Shown piece after piece: positions 1-8,124 of a stretch of 64,000 nt of DNA. The stretch comes from Solwaraspora sp. WMMD791 (GTDB lineage Bacteria; Actinomycetota; Actinomycetes; Mycobacteriales; Micromonosporaceae), in contig NZ_CP120737.1 of assembly GCF_029581195.1 (NCBI RefSeq), positions 4,441,001 through 4,505,000 on the forward strand, given 5' to 3'. Below the pieces are notes generated by a model. It was not told where the DNA came from. It searched no databases and was given only the letters and a program-made list of their open reading frames with translations. How positions within the stretch are numbered: position 1 is the stretch's first letter; the number at the start of each line of letters is the position of its first letter. Position numbers and translations under genes: made by a program.

Positions 1-1
1 C

Positions 2-1252
2 ATGCCGGTTCAGTCCCGCCGACGCTCGGCGTCGAACGAGTCGACCGGAGCTGTCTCCGGCCGAGCCTCGTCGGTGCGGCAGTCCGGTGCGCGGACCGGT
101 CCGGCCGGCCGCGGCGGCCCGGCCGCACGCTCCGGCCGCGGCACCACCACCGGCGGCAAGCGGCCGCGCCGCAAGGACCCGATCTGGGCCCGCACGATGG
201 TCGTCATGGGTGCGCTGCTGATGATGCTCAGCGGTACCACGATCGTCGGCAGTAAATGGTTGATCGACCGGGCGACCGGTGGCATCGAGCAGTCGAACCT
301 GCTCGGTGTGGCCGGCAAGACCGAGGCCGAGGGCGGAAACAACCTCGAAGGCCCGATCGACATGCTGCTGCTCGGCATCGACCACCGGGCCAGCTGGGAG
401 GAGTCGGACACCCGCGCCGACACGATCATCATCCTGCACATCCCGGCCACCCACGACCAGGCCTACCTGATCTCCATCCCCCGGGACACCGAGGTCGAGG
501 TGCCGGCCTTCCCGGCCAGCGGGTACCCCGGTGGGGTCGCCAAGGCCACCGAGGCCTTCTTCCACGGCGCCCAGAACGGGGCCGGGCACGCCGGCGGGGC
601 GCAACTGATGGCCGAGACGATCAAGAACATGACCGGGATCAGCTTCGACGGTGCCGCGATCATCAACTTCAGCGGGTTCAAGTCGGTGATCGACAGCCTC
701 GGCACCATCCCGATCTGCGTCGACGAGGACACCCCGTCGGCCCACATGACCCTGGTCGACGGCAAGCCGATGTGGAACTCCGACGCCGAGAAGGCCAGCG
801 GCGACAAGCAGCAGGTCGTGCACAAGAAGGGCTGCCGCGAGATGGCCGGCTGGGAGGCGCTGGACTTCTCCCGGCAGCGCTACGGCCTGGCCAACGGCGA
901 CTACGACCGGCAGAAGAACCAGCAGAAGCTGCTGAAGGGCATGGCCAAGAAGGCGATGGCCGACGGCGTGATGACCAACCCGCTGAAGCTCACCCAGCTG
1001 ATCGAATCGGCCGGTAAGGCCTTCGTGCTGGACACCGGCCCCGTACCGGTCGCCGACTTCGTCTTCACCATGCGCGGGGTGGCCGCCAACGACCTGGTGA
1101 TGTTGCGCACCAACGGCGGCAGCTTCAACGGCAACGACTCCGGCCGGGAGGAGCTGACCCCGCTGTCCATGGAGATGTTCCGCGCCGTGAAGAACGACAA
1201 CCTGGACGACTTCATCCTGGCCAATCCCACCGTCCTCGCCGGTCAGCAATAG
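2..1252 (+). CDS. LytR-CpsA-Psr (LCP) family cell-envelope protein
   Basis: LCP proteins transfer lipid-linked glycopolymers (arabinogalactan or teichoic-type polymers) onto peptidoglycan outside the membrane. The protein has a basic, Ser/Arg-rich cytoplasmic tail of about 60 residues, one membrane segment at about residues 65-83, then the LCP domain with the LLLGIDHR strand near residue 120, the R-A-D-T and IPRDT elements that bind the pyrophosphate lipid, and the late R-Q-R-Y-G / YDRQKNQQ segment near residue 290. The ATG lies at the second base of the window, so a longer upstream start cannot be excluded. The stop codon overlaps the -10 element of the next gene. Confidence 0.9.
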   Translation: MPVQSRRRSASNESTGAVSGRASSVRQSGARTGPAGRGGPAARSGRGTTTGGKRPRRKDPIWARTMVVMGALLMMLSGTTIVGSKWLIDRATGGIEQSNLLGVAGKTEAEGGNNLEGPIDMLLLGIDHRASWEESDTRADTIIILHIPATHDQAYLISIPRDTEVEVPAFPASGYPGGVAKATEAFFHGAQNGAGHAGGAQLMAETIKNMTGISFDGAAIINFSGFKSVIDSLGTIPICVDEDTPSAHMTLVDGKPMWNSDAEKASGDKQQVVHKKGCREMAGWEALDFSRQRYGLANGDYDRQKNQQKLLKGMAKKAMADGVMTNPLKLTQLIESAGKAFVLDTGPVPVADFVFTMRGVAANDLVMLRTNGGSFNGNDSGREELTPLSMEMFRAVKNDNLDDFILANPTVLAGQQ

Positions 1253-1255
1253 GCT
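1250..1255 (+). promoter_or_regulatory. -10 element TAGGCT of leaderless rhodanese gene
   Basis: TAGGCT fits the actinobacterial TANNNT -10 consensus and ends exactly 6 bases before the ATG at 1262. Transcription would start at or next to the start codon, which would give a leaderless mRNA. There is no Shine-Dalgarno sequence. Confidence 0.55.
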
Positions 1256-1261
1256 GACGGC

Positions 1262-1597
1262 ATGTTCGGACCTGCTGTGCCCGTCGTCGCCGCCCCGGAC
1301 GTCGCCGACGACGCCTACCTGCTCGACGTCCGCGAGCCCGAGGAGTGGGCCGCCGGGCACGCCCCCGGTGCCCACCACCTGCCGATGATGGAGATTCCGC
1401 ACCGGCTCGCCGACGTGCCCTCCGACGGCGACGTGGTGGTCGTCTGCCGATCCGGTGGCCGCTCCGGCCAGGTGGTCGCGTACCTGCGCCAGCACGGGTG
1501 GGACAACGTCCGCAACCTCGACGGCGGCATGCAGAGCTGGGCGGCGAACGGCCGGGCGATGGTCAGCGAGACCGGGCAGCCGGCCCGGGTGCTCTGA
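1262..1597 (+). CDS. Single-domain rhodanese-like sulfurtransferase
   Basis: A 111-residue single rhodanese domain. The active-site loop CRSGGRS (C62 as the persulfide-carrying cysteine) follows the VVVVCRSGG strand, and the LDVREPEEW and NLDGGMQSW signatures flank it. Such proteins carry sulfane sulfur in the cytoplasm; the physiological acceptor is unknown. It starts 10 bases after the LCP gene and looks leaderless (TAGGCT then 6 bases then ATG). A short tandem repeat follows its stop. Confidence 0.92.
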   Translation: MFGPAVPVVAAPDVADDAYLLDVREPEEWAAGHAPGAHHLPMMEIPHRLADVPSDGDVVVVCRSGGRSGQVVAYLRQHGWDNVRNLDGGMQSWAANGRAMVSETGQPARVL

Positions 1598-1614
1598 CCG
1601 GCCGAGGCACCGTA

Positions 1615-1662
1615 CGCCGACGGGCGGACACCACCGGACGCCGACGGGCGGACACCACCGGA
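1615..1662. repeat. Two perfect 24-bp tandem copies after the rhodanese stop
   Basis: Unit CGCCGACGGGCGGACACCAC plus CGGA is present at 1615-1638 and again at 1639-1662, starting 18 bases after the stop at 1597. It is one of eight repeats in the window placed at or just after a stop codon. Confidence 0.85.
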
Positions 1663-1719
1663 CGCACGGTGGGCGCCGGCCACTGCCGAAATCGGCCCGA
1701 ACGCGGCAGACTCACAGGC

Positions 1720-3180
1720 ATGCCGGAACGCCCCGACTACCCGAGCCTGATCGCTGGACACACCGTCGTCCTGGACATGATCAACAATGGGGAGTCCGGC
1801 CTGCCGGTGCTGCACCACCTGCTGCGACTGGCGCAGCGGGCGCTCGGCGCCGCCGGGACGTCCTTCGCCGAGTACGGCCCCACCAGCGGCCGGATCATCG
1901 CCGCCGCCGGGGCCGCCGAGTGGTCCATCGGCCGCCCCGTCGACCTGGCGAACCCGGCCACCGCTCGGCTGCTCACCGGCCCCCGTACGGTCGAGTTTCC
2001 GGTTTCGGCCCTCGCCGCCGAGCAGACCGACCAGATCACCGGGCGGGGCCTGCACCGGATGCTGACCGCCCGCGCCGAGATCGGCGGCGTCCTCATCGGC
2101 AGCCTGCACGCCTACTATCCGGACGCCGACGGCGAGGCCAGCCCCGACCACCACACCCTGATCGCGTACCTGTCGTCCTGCATCGCGCACATGTACGGCG
2201 ACCAGACCGGCCTGCCGGTGCACGGCGACGGCCCGGTGGTCGCCGCGCTCGCCGACGGGCTGGCGATCATCGACGACGAGTCCTGCGTACGGCTGTGGAA
2301 CCCGGCCGCCGAACGCCTCACCGGCAGCCCGGCCGCGCAGCGGCTGCACCGGCCGATCCCGTTCCCGGTGCCGCCACCGGGCCAGGTCGTCGACCACCAG
2401 CTGTCGGACGGCCGCTGGCTGCGGCTCACCTCCGGTGACCTGCCCGGCGTCGTCGCCTCACGGGTCGTCACCTTCCGCGACATCACCGACCAGCACCGCC
2501 GCGACCACGACGTCGACCTGTTCATCTCCGTCACCAGCCACGAGTTACGGACACCCGTGACGGTGATCAAGGGTTACGCGGAGACCCTCAGCGAGCACTG
2601 GGATCAGCTGACCGACGCGGACCGCCGCGACGCGGCCCGGGTGCTCGGCCAACGCGCCACCGAACTCGCCCGGCTCGTCGACCGGCTGCTGTCCGCCGCG
2701 AACGACGCCGGGTCGGCGGTCGGCAGTCCACCGGCCCCGTTCGACCTCGTCGAGACCCTGCGCACGGCCGCCGAGCATCTGCCGGCCGAGCTGCGTCGCC
2801 GGCTCACCATCGACCTGCCGGAAGACCTGCCGAAGGCGTGCGGCGACCGGGGCAGTCTGGCCACCGTCGTGACCGAACTCGCCACCAACGCCGACAAGTA
2901 CTCACCACCCGGTACGGCGGTCGAGCTGACCGCCGACGCCGACGAACGCACCGTGGTGTTCCGGATTAGCGATCGTGGCATCGGGGTACGTCCAGAACAC
3001 GTGGAACGAGCGTTCGACCGGTTCTGGCAGGGCGAACAAGGCGATCAGCGCCGCTACCCGGGTGCCGGCCTGGGGCTCTACCTCGTGCGGCAGATCGTCG
3101 AGCGACAACACGGGTGGGTGTCCCTGCGACCCCGCGACGGTGGGGGAACGGTCGCGGAGGTGCGGCTGCCCCGGGGGTGA
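1720..3180 (+). CDS. Cytosolic sensor histidine kinase (GAF/PAS-HisKA-HATPase)
   Basis: A 486-residue kinase with no membrane segment. An N-terminal GAF-like region (about 20-165) is followed by a PAS domain (about 175-260), the dimerisation/phosphoacceptor motif SHELRTP (H274), and the ATPase domain with N390 in the N box, DRGIG (418-422) and GAGLGL (448-453). The start at 1720 is chosen because the GAF-like region begins there; the frame is open further upstream but reads as low-complexity Arg/Gly. No response regulator is encoded next to it. The gene 12 bases downstream is an RsbW-like ATPase, so the pair may act on a sigma-factor or anti-sigma switch rather than in a classic two-component system (inference). 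Confidence 0.88.
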   Translation: MPERPDYPSLIAGHTVVLDMINNGESGLPVLHHLLRLAQRALGAAGTSFAEYGPTSGRIIAAAGAAEWSIGRPVDLANPATARLLTGPRTVEFPVSALAAEQTDQITGRGLHRMLTARAEIGGVLIGSLHAYYPDADGEASPDHHTLIAYLSSCIAHMYGDQTGLPVHGDGPVVAALADGLAIIDDESCVRLWNPAAERLTGSPAAQRLHRPIPFPVPPPGQVVDHQLSDGRWLRLTSGDLPGVVASRVVTFRDITDQHRRDHDVDLFISVTSHELRTPVTVIKGYAETLSEHWDQLTDADRRDAARVLGQRATELARLVDRLLSAANDAGSAVGSPPAPFDLVETLRTAAEHLPAELRRRLTIDLPEDLPKACGDRGSLATVVTELATNADKYSPPGTAVELTADADERTVVFRISDRGIGVRPEHVERAFDRFWQGEQGDQRRYPGAGLGLYLVRQIVERQHGWVSLRPRDGGGTVAEVRLPRG

Positions 3181-3192
3181 GAGGAGACAGGC

Positions 3193-3603
3193 GTGACAGC
3201 GGCACTGGTGGGACGGACCTGGAGCGTCCTGGTGCCGCACCATCCCAGTGGCGCGCGACTCGCCCGGCACCGGCTCACCGCCTGCCTGACCGACCGGATC
3301 CGCCCGGGTCTGCTGGCTGACGTGATGACGGTCGTCGCGGAGCTGGTCGGCAACGCGGTACGGCACGCCCGACCGCTGCCCGACGGGATGATCCGGATCA
3401 CCTGTCAGCTGATGCTGCGCGAGCCCGACCGGACGGTACGCGTTCAGGTCACCGACGGCGGTTCGGCCGACGCGCCCCGGGTGCGCTCGGCGACGCCGGA
3501 GGCGCTCAACGGCCGAGGGCTGGGGATCGTCGCGGCGCTCGCGCAGCGGTGGGGGGTGGCGGAGTCCGCAGCCGGCCGCTGCGTCTGGGCCGAACTCCAC
3601 TGA
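3193..3603 (+). CDS. RsbW-like ATP-binding regulator (HATPase_c_2)
   Basis: A 136-residue stand-alone GHKL ATPase of the anti-sigma-factor kinase type. The N box reads E50-LVG-N54-AVRHA, followed by TDGG (87-90) and the G-rich lid NGRGLGIV (106-113). Such proteins bind or phosphorylate anti-sigma antagonists in actinobacterial stress and development switches. The GTG start has an AGGAG-type site just upstream. It lies 12 bases after the histidine kinase, probably in the same transcript. Confidence 0.82.
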   Translation: MTAALVGRTWSVLVPHHPSGARLARHRLTACLTDRIRPGLLADVMTVVAELVGNAVRHARPLPDGMIRITCQLMLREPDRTVRVQVTDGGSADAPRVRSATPEALNGRGLGIVAALAQRWGVAESAAGRCVWAELH

Positions 3604-3624
3604 CCGCGAAGCGCTGCGATCCTC

Positions 3625-3630
3625 TAGGCT
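3625..3630 (+). promoter_or_regulatory. -10 element TAGGCT of leaderless DUF5926 gene
   Basis: TAGGCT lies 8 bases before the GTG at 3639, in the 35-base gap after the RsbW-like gene. No ribosome binding site precedes the GTG, which suggests a leaderless start and separate transcription of the DUF5926 gene. Confidence 0.5.
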
Positions 3631-3638
3631 GACTGGCC

Positions 3639-4520
3639 GTGAGCAAGCGCCGAAAGCAGGACCGGGCCGCGATCGGCGGCAAGCGGGAGAAGATCCGCGA
3701 CGTATTCGTGCCGCGGCCGTTCGCCGGGCTGGCCGACGAGCCGGACTGGGTCGCGCTGCGCGAGCTGGTCCCGGCCGGCACCGCGCCGCTGGTCCTGGCC
3801 GCGGAGCTGACCGAGAAGTACGCCGACCGTACGGTCACGCTGGCCACCGTCCTGCCGATGGCGGTGCCGGCACTGGTGCGCGCCGACGGTCACGTCATGC
3901 TCGGGCTGCAGCGCCACGCCCAGTCCGGTGACGTGTCCCGGGACCTGGCCGCCGCGCTGCTGTCGGCGTTGGAGACCGCGCCGGGCGAGACCGTGGTGGT
4001 GCCGCCGTTGCCCGGGCCGGGCCCCCGACTGCAGGACGTACTGGCCGACGGGGCGCTGTCGGTGACCGTGCACGACGGTTTCAGCTTCTGGGTGACCCCC
4101 GAGGCGGCCGACGATCCGGCGGTGCAGGCGTCGCTGGAGCGCGCCGACGCGTCGGTCTACCCGACCGTCCGGATGGCGGCGGCGACGGCCGCGTACTGGT
4201 GCCGGGTGGGTGACCGGGCGCACGTGCGCTGGGTGCTGGGCGACGAGGAGGATCGGGCGCTGGACACCCTGGCCCGGCTGAGCGCCGCCGGTGACCTGCC
4301 GTTGGGGCCGCAGACCAAGTTCGCCGGCATGTTCCGGGCGCACGGGCTGCTGGTGCCGGTCTGGGATCTGCCGTCGGCGCCGTCGGCCGACGAGTGGGAG
4401 GGTCCGCTGGCGGAGTTCGCCAAGCGGTACGCCGAGGCGGCGACCGATTCCGGCGCGCTCGACGCGGCCGCCCGGCGGGCCCGGCAGGGCCTGCTCGGCC
4501 GGCAACTCACGCTGCGCTGA
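3639..4520 (+). CDS. DUF5926 family protein
   Basis: A 293-residue conserved actinobacterial protein of unknown function. The family features visible are WVALRELVPAGTA, VTLATVLPMA, SGDVSRDLA, FRAHGLLVPVWDLP and the C-terminal Q-L-T-L ending. Streptomyces members, as I recall them, begin with a SEC-C type CPCGSG...CHG zinc motif. This copy instead begins with a short Lys/Arg-rich stretch and lacks those cysteines. It is soluble with no signal peptide. It is convergent with arcA, with an array of 16-bp repeats in between. Confidence 0.8.
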   Translation: MSKRRKQDRAAIGGKREKIRDVFVPRPFAGLADEPDWVALRELVPAGTAPLVLAAELTEKYADRTVTLATVLPMAVPALVRADGHVMLGLQRHAQSGDVSRDLAAALLSALETAPGETVVVPPLPGPGPRLQDVLADGALSVTVHDGFSFWVTPEAADDPAVQASLERADASVYPTVRMAAATAAYWCRVGDRAHVRWVLGDEEDRALDTLARLSAAGDLPLGPQTKFAGMFRAHGLLVPVWDLPSAPSADEWEGPLAEFAKRYAEAATDSGALDAAARRARQGLLGRQLTLR

Positions 4521-4548
4521 CCCGCTCCGACCTGCCGACCCGCCGCCG

Positions 4549-4612
4549 GCTCAGCACGTCAGCGGCTCAGCACGTCAGCAGGTGAGCGGGTCAGCGGGTG
4601 AGCGGGTCGCGG
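4549..4612. repeat. Four degenerate 16-bp tandem repeats at the arcA 3' end
   Basis: Units begin at 4549, 4565, 4581 and 4597. The first two differ at one base, and the last two share GGTGAGCGGGTC. The arcA stop (minus strand, 4591-4593) lies inside the array, so the end of the gene appears to have been repeated into its 3' untranslated region. Confidence 0.8.
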
Positions 4613-5799
4613 ACCAACGGTGCCGACATGCACCGGGGGCCGCCCCGCCCGGAGCCGAGTTCGGCGCCGGGGATAGTGACCACCTCGATGCCGGCCCGGT
4701 GCAGCTGGGCGTTGGTGGCGGTGTTGCGTTCGTAGGCGACGCACACCCCGGGCGACAGGGCCAGGGTGTTGTTGCCGTCGTCCCACTGTTCCCGCTCGGC
4801 GGTGACCGGGTCCAGGCCGGTGCCGACCAGGCGCAGCCGGTCCAGGTCCATGGCGTCGGCGGCGGCCCGCAGCCACGGTGCCGGGCCGTCGACCTGCAGC
4901 TCACCGGCACCGTCGAGGATCACCGTGTAGGCGCGGAGACTGTCGGCCATCGGCGGATACATCAGTACGGCGTCCACGTCGACGAGGGTGCAGATGGTGT
5001 CCAGGTGCATGGTGGCGCGCCGCTGGGCGATCGGCACCACCAGGACGGTGTGCGCCAACCCGGCACGCAGCACCCGATGGGCCAGTTGCTCCACTCCGGC
5101 GGGGGTGGTGCGTTCGCCGACGCCGATCGCGAGGACCCCGGGTGCCAGCAGCAGGACGTCGCCGCCCTCGACGTGGGCGCCGGTGGGACGGTGCAGCAGT
5201 TCGGTGCCGGCGAACCGGGGGTGGTGCCGGTAGATCAGGTCGGTGAGGTGGCCCTCCCGTCGCCGGGCCCGCATCGCGAGGCTGGTGACCGCGACCCGGT
5301 CGCGGATCCAGACGGATGAATCCCGGGTGAACAACAGATTCGGCAGCGGCGCGATGACGAAGTCGTGGGGATCCATCAGGGTGTAGCCCAGACCGGGCGG
5401 CTGGTCGGCACGGATCCGCAGTTCGCCACGGGCGATGCCGGCGACGAGGACCCGGGCGAGTCCGGCGGGGTCGAGGTAGCCGAGCTGGTCGGCGACCCGC
5501 TGACGCAGGCTGGCGCCGAGCCGGGCACCGTCGAGGACGGTCGTCACGGCCTCGGCGCGGGCGTCCGGGTGGGTGACGGTCTCGGCGAGCAGCTGCTCCA
5601 GGTAGAGGACCTCCACGTCGCGTTCGCGCAGCACCGCCGCGAAGGCGTCGTGTTCCTCCTGCGCCCGGCTGACCCAGGGGATCGCGTCGAAGAGCAGGGT
5701 GCCGCTGTTGCGCGGGGTCAGCCGGGCGAGTTCAGCGCCGGGGCGGTGCAGCAGGACGGTCCGAAGGTGGCCGACCTCACTGTCGGCGTAGTGCGTCAC
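4591..5799 (-). CDS. arcA: Arginine deiminase
   Basis: Hydrolyses L-arginine to citrulline and ammonia, the first step of the arginine dihydrolase pathway. The protein has 402 residues, the usual length. The guanidine-modifying active site is complete: FTRDSS (157-162), H209-V-E211-G-G-D, H265-L-D, and the nucleophile C390 in the C-terminal GGPRCMSAP. No ornithine carbamoyltransferase or carbamate kinase gene lies next to it, so it is not in a classic arc operon. The GTG start is directly preceded by TAAGCT (5806-5811) with 6 bases between, a leaderless arrangement. An ARG-box-like palindrome lies about 53 bases upstream of the start codon. Confidence 0.95.
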   Translation of the reverse strand: MTHYADSEVGHLRTVLLHRPGAELARLTPRNSGTLLFDAIPWVSRAQEEHDAFAAVLRERDVEVLYLEQLLAETVTHPDARAEAVTTVLDGARLGASLRQRVADQLGYLDPAGLARVLVAGIARGELRIRADQPPGLGYTLMDPHDFVIAPLPNLLFTRDSSVWIRDRVAVTSLAMRARRREGHLTDLIYRHHPRFAGTELLHRPTGAHVEGGDVLLLAPGVLAIGVGERTTPAGVEQLAHRVLRAGLAHTVLVVPIAQRRATMHLDTICTLVDVDAVLMYPPMADSLRAYTVILDGAGELQVDGPAPWLRAAADAMDLDRLRLVGTGLDPVTAEREQWDDGNNTLALSPGVCVAYERNTATNAQLHRAGIEVVTIPGAELGSGRGGPRCMSAPLVRDPLTR

Positions 5800-5851
5800 A
5801 CTCGCAGCTTAGGGCAGTCGTTTGGCACCATCTGTCGAAAGAGTCGTTGGG

Positions 5852-5866
5852 TGAATAGGGCATTCA
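5852..5866. promoter_or_regulatory. ARG-box-like palindrome upstream of arcA
   Basis: TGAAT-AGGGC-ATTCA, a perfect inverted repeat of the half-sites bound by ArgR/AhrC in other bacteria, but with a 5-base instead of the usual 4-base spacer. It lies about 41 bases upstream of the arcA -10 element and about 100 bases upstream of the divergent gene at 5967. Function is inferred from position and similarity only. Confidence 0.4.
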
Positions 5867-5966
5867 TCCCTACTCACTCCGGCTCGGCGTCTTGCTTCAG
5901 TACCGGTGTCGCCACGTACGGTAGTGGGTAGTCCATCGTCCAGGGGACCTTTTGCCGGAGGTCGTG

Positions 5967-6719
5967 ATGACTGTGTTCCATGAGCGCCGCGTACTGCCCG
6001 CCCAGCGGGCCCTGCCCCGCCAAGCAGAAGCACGGCCCATGGAGGAGTCTCCGCCCGGAATGCTGGAGGCCATCCGACCCTCGCCGATGGAGTGGGCCCG
6101 CCGCCGCCGCGCCGAGCGGGGCGCCCGCCGCATCGAGGCCGCCGGGGCCCGCGCCCTGCACCGCCTCGACCACCTCGGGCCCGCCTGGCACGTGGTCAAC
6201 TGGCCGCGCACCGACAGCCCGGACCACGTACTCGGCCTGGACACCGTCGGCCGCGGTGAGCGCGCCGGTTTCCTCGCCATCGGCCCGAGCGGGCTGTTCG
6301 CGGTCACCGTCGTCGACCATGGACGCAGCCGGGTGCTCGTCGCCGGCGACGTCGTGCAGATCAACGGCAAGCGCCCGCCGTACGTCGCCGAAGCCCGCCG
6401 CGACGCCAAGCGGGCCAGCAAGGCGATGTCCGCCGCCATCGGGCACACCATCCCGGTCGCCCCGGTGCTCACCTTCGTCGGCTCGGGCGTGATCAGCGTC
6501 TACGGGTTGCCCAAGGAGTGCATGGTCACCACCCATCGGGAGCTGGACCGGCTGCTCATCGCCGGCGGCACCCGGATCAGTGCCGCCACCGCCGAGAAGC
6601 TGTCCCAGGTGGCCCGCCATCCGGGCACCTGGCTCAACGCTCCGTACCGCCCGGCCGCCGACTACCGGTGGTACGGGGCCGACCGAACGGCGGCTGACAA
6701 GCCTGCCGGCCGGCGGTAG
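5967..6719 (+). CDS. NERD-like domain protein of unknown function
   Basis: About 250 residues. The central part resembles the nuclease-related (NERD) fold: a strand with D-H-V-L-G-L-D, then F-L-A-I-G-P-S-G-L-F-A-V-T-V-V-D, and a later helix rich in A-K-R-A. A definite catalytic triad cannot be assigned. A basic N-terminal segment precedes it and there is no signal peptide or membrane segment. The start is taken at ATG 5967 because GGAGG lies 5 bases upstream. It is divergent from arcA. Confidence 0.55.
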   Translation: MTVFHERRVLPAQRALPRQAEARPMEESPPGMLEAIRPSPMEWARRRRAERGARRIEAAGARALHRLDHLGPAWHVVNWPRTDSPDHVLGLDTVGRGERAGFLAIGPSGLFAVTVVDHGRSRVLVAGDVVQINGKRPPYVAEARRDAKRASKAMSAAIGHTIPVAPVLTFVGSGVISVYGLPKECMVTTHRELDRLLIAGGTRISAATAEKLSQVARHPGTWLNAPYRPAADYRWYGADRTAADKPAGRR

Positions 6720-6896
6720 CCTCGGCGCAGGCGCTGACCGCCTCCCTGCGACGTACATCCGCTGAAATCGGACATGTGACGACCGCGCGTGTTTGCAGCT
6801 TCCCGTCCCCTTGGTGGCTCTGACCGGCACCAGTCGACGGACGCCGCAGAGACCGGTTAGCGTTGCGGGTGTCCGGCGGAGTCAGGGGAGGCGCGG

Positions 6897-7379
6897 GTGG
6901 CGCACGTCGAGCTCTCAATCTCGGAACCGTTGGTGCCGCAGGCCCGCGAGCCGATGGAGCCGATGCGCACCGACAACTTTCAGCTCTGGGTCGCCACCGC
7001 CGCGGTCGCGTTGGAGCCGTGCCTGGTCATCGACCAGGACTATCGGATCGTCGCGGCGTCGCGCTCCTGCTGCGAACTGCTCGGCCTCGGCGATCCCGGC
7101 ACAGTCGAGGGCAGCCCGCTGCTGGCCGGCCTGCGACTGGTCGACTTCACCGCCGCCCGCAGCGAACTCGACGAGACCGAAATCGACAAGATCCCGCCGC
7201 TGCTCGCGCTCACCTCGGGTCGACTCGCCCGAGGGCTGCTGCGCGTCGCCACCGCCATCGTCGACGGCCAGGGCGACGGCACCGTCGACGCGGTCGCCAC
7301 TCCGGTGTGGAGCGGCAACAAGGTGGCCGGGTCGCTTACCTTCTTCGCCCCCATCTCCACCGCCTTCTCGGCCAGCTGA
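6897..7379 (+). CDS. PAS-fold protein
   Basis: 160 residues, soluble. Residues about 28-150 read as a single PAS domain (ALEPCLVIDQDYRIVAASRS, then LLGLGDPG, and closing strands VWSGNKVAGSLTFFAP). No output domain is fused to it, so it is probably a small sensor or an adaptor for a separate partner. The GTG start has GGAGG 5 bases upstream. A run of 15-bp repeats follows the stop. Confidence 0.6.
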   Translation: MAHVELSISEPLVPQAREPMEPMRTDNFQLWVATAAVALEPCLVIDQDYRIVAASRSCCELLGLGDPGTVEGSPLLAGLRLVDFTAARSELDETEIDKIPPLLALTSGRLARGLLRVATAIVDGQGDGTVDAVATPVWSGNKVAGSLTFFAPISTAFSAS

Positions 7380-7402
7380 CCGACCGCCCCGACCCGGCCG
7401 GG

Positions 7403-7477
7403 CGGATCCCGGCCGGACAGATCTCGGCCGGGCAGATCCCGGCCGGGACAGATCCCGCCGCAGCGGATCCGGCCGGG
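7403..7477. repeat. Five degenerate 15-bp repeats after the PAS gene
   Basis: Units of the type CGGATCCCGGCCGGA / CAGATCTCGGCCGGG start at 7403, 7418, 7433, 7449 and 7464, beginning 24 bases after the stop at 7379 and ending about 44 bases before the next start. Confidence 0.8.
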
Positions 7478-7520
7478 TCGCCGGGCCGACAGGCACCGTC
7501 GCAGCACCTACGATGAGCCG

Positions 7521-8114
7521 GTGACATCCGCGCTCCGGCCACGTCGGGGCAGCGGGCCGCAGCGGTCGCGGCGCAGCCTCCCGGCCTGGTGCGGTCTGCT
7601 GCTGATCAGCACCGTCGCCGTCGCCGGCTGCGGCCGACCACCCGAGCTCGCCGAGCCCGCGCCCGAGATCTCCCTGCCGGCCGGCGTCGGCGACACCGGC
7701 ACGCCGTCGGCCGGGCCGACCCCGACCGGTGCCCCGACGCGGACGCCGACCACCACCCCGACGGGTGTGCCGACCCCGACCGCCACCGGTTTCCCGGTGG
7801 CGGTCGCCGTCGACTGCGCCGGTCGCCCCAGCGCCGACCGCGTGATCGGCGTACTGCGCGCCGACGGGCTGCTGCCCGCCGGCACACGGGCGAGCGTGCG
7901 GGTCGCACCACGCTGCGCCGGCAGTTGGCAGTACACCGTCGTGCAGATCCCCGAGCGCGAGCCGCTGCAGGTGGTCACCGAAGGAGCCCCGGAGTCGATC
8001 TCGCTGGTCACCGCCGGCACCGACGTCTGCGTCATCCCGGTACGGGTCGGCGCGCCGGCCGGGATCCGTACCCTCGCCTGCGAGTCGGTGCCGATCCCGC
8101 CGGCCACTCCGTAA
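7521..8114 (+). CDS. Secreted lipoprotein of unknown function
   Basis: 197 residues with a basic n-region, a hydrophobic core (about 22-35) and the lipobox VAGC with C37 as the lipidated cysteine. A Thr/Pro linker (about 55-90) leads to a globular domain with four cysteines that could form two disulfides. No family was recognised. TACGAT at 7509-7514 ends 6 bases before the GTG, so the gene is probably leaderless. Its stop TAA is also the start of the -10 element of pheA. Confidence 0.7.
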   Translation: MTSALRPRRGSGPQRSRRSLPAWCGLLLISTVAVAGCGRPPELAEPAPEISLPAGVGDTGTPSAGPTPTGAPTRTPTTTPTGVPTPTATGFPVAVAVDCAGRPSADRVIGVLRADGLLPAGTRASVRVAPRCAGSWQYTVVQIPEREPLQVVTEGAPESISLVTAGTDVCVIPVRVGAPAGIRTLACESVPIPPATP

Positions 8115-8117
8115 GCT
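8112..8117 (+). promoter_or_regulatory. -10 element TAAGCT of leaderless pheA
   Basis: TAAGCT includes the stop codon of the lipoprotein gene and lies 7 bases before the ATG at 8125. No ribosome binding site is present. Confidence 0.5.
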
Positions 8118-8124
8118 GGCCGGC

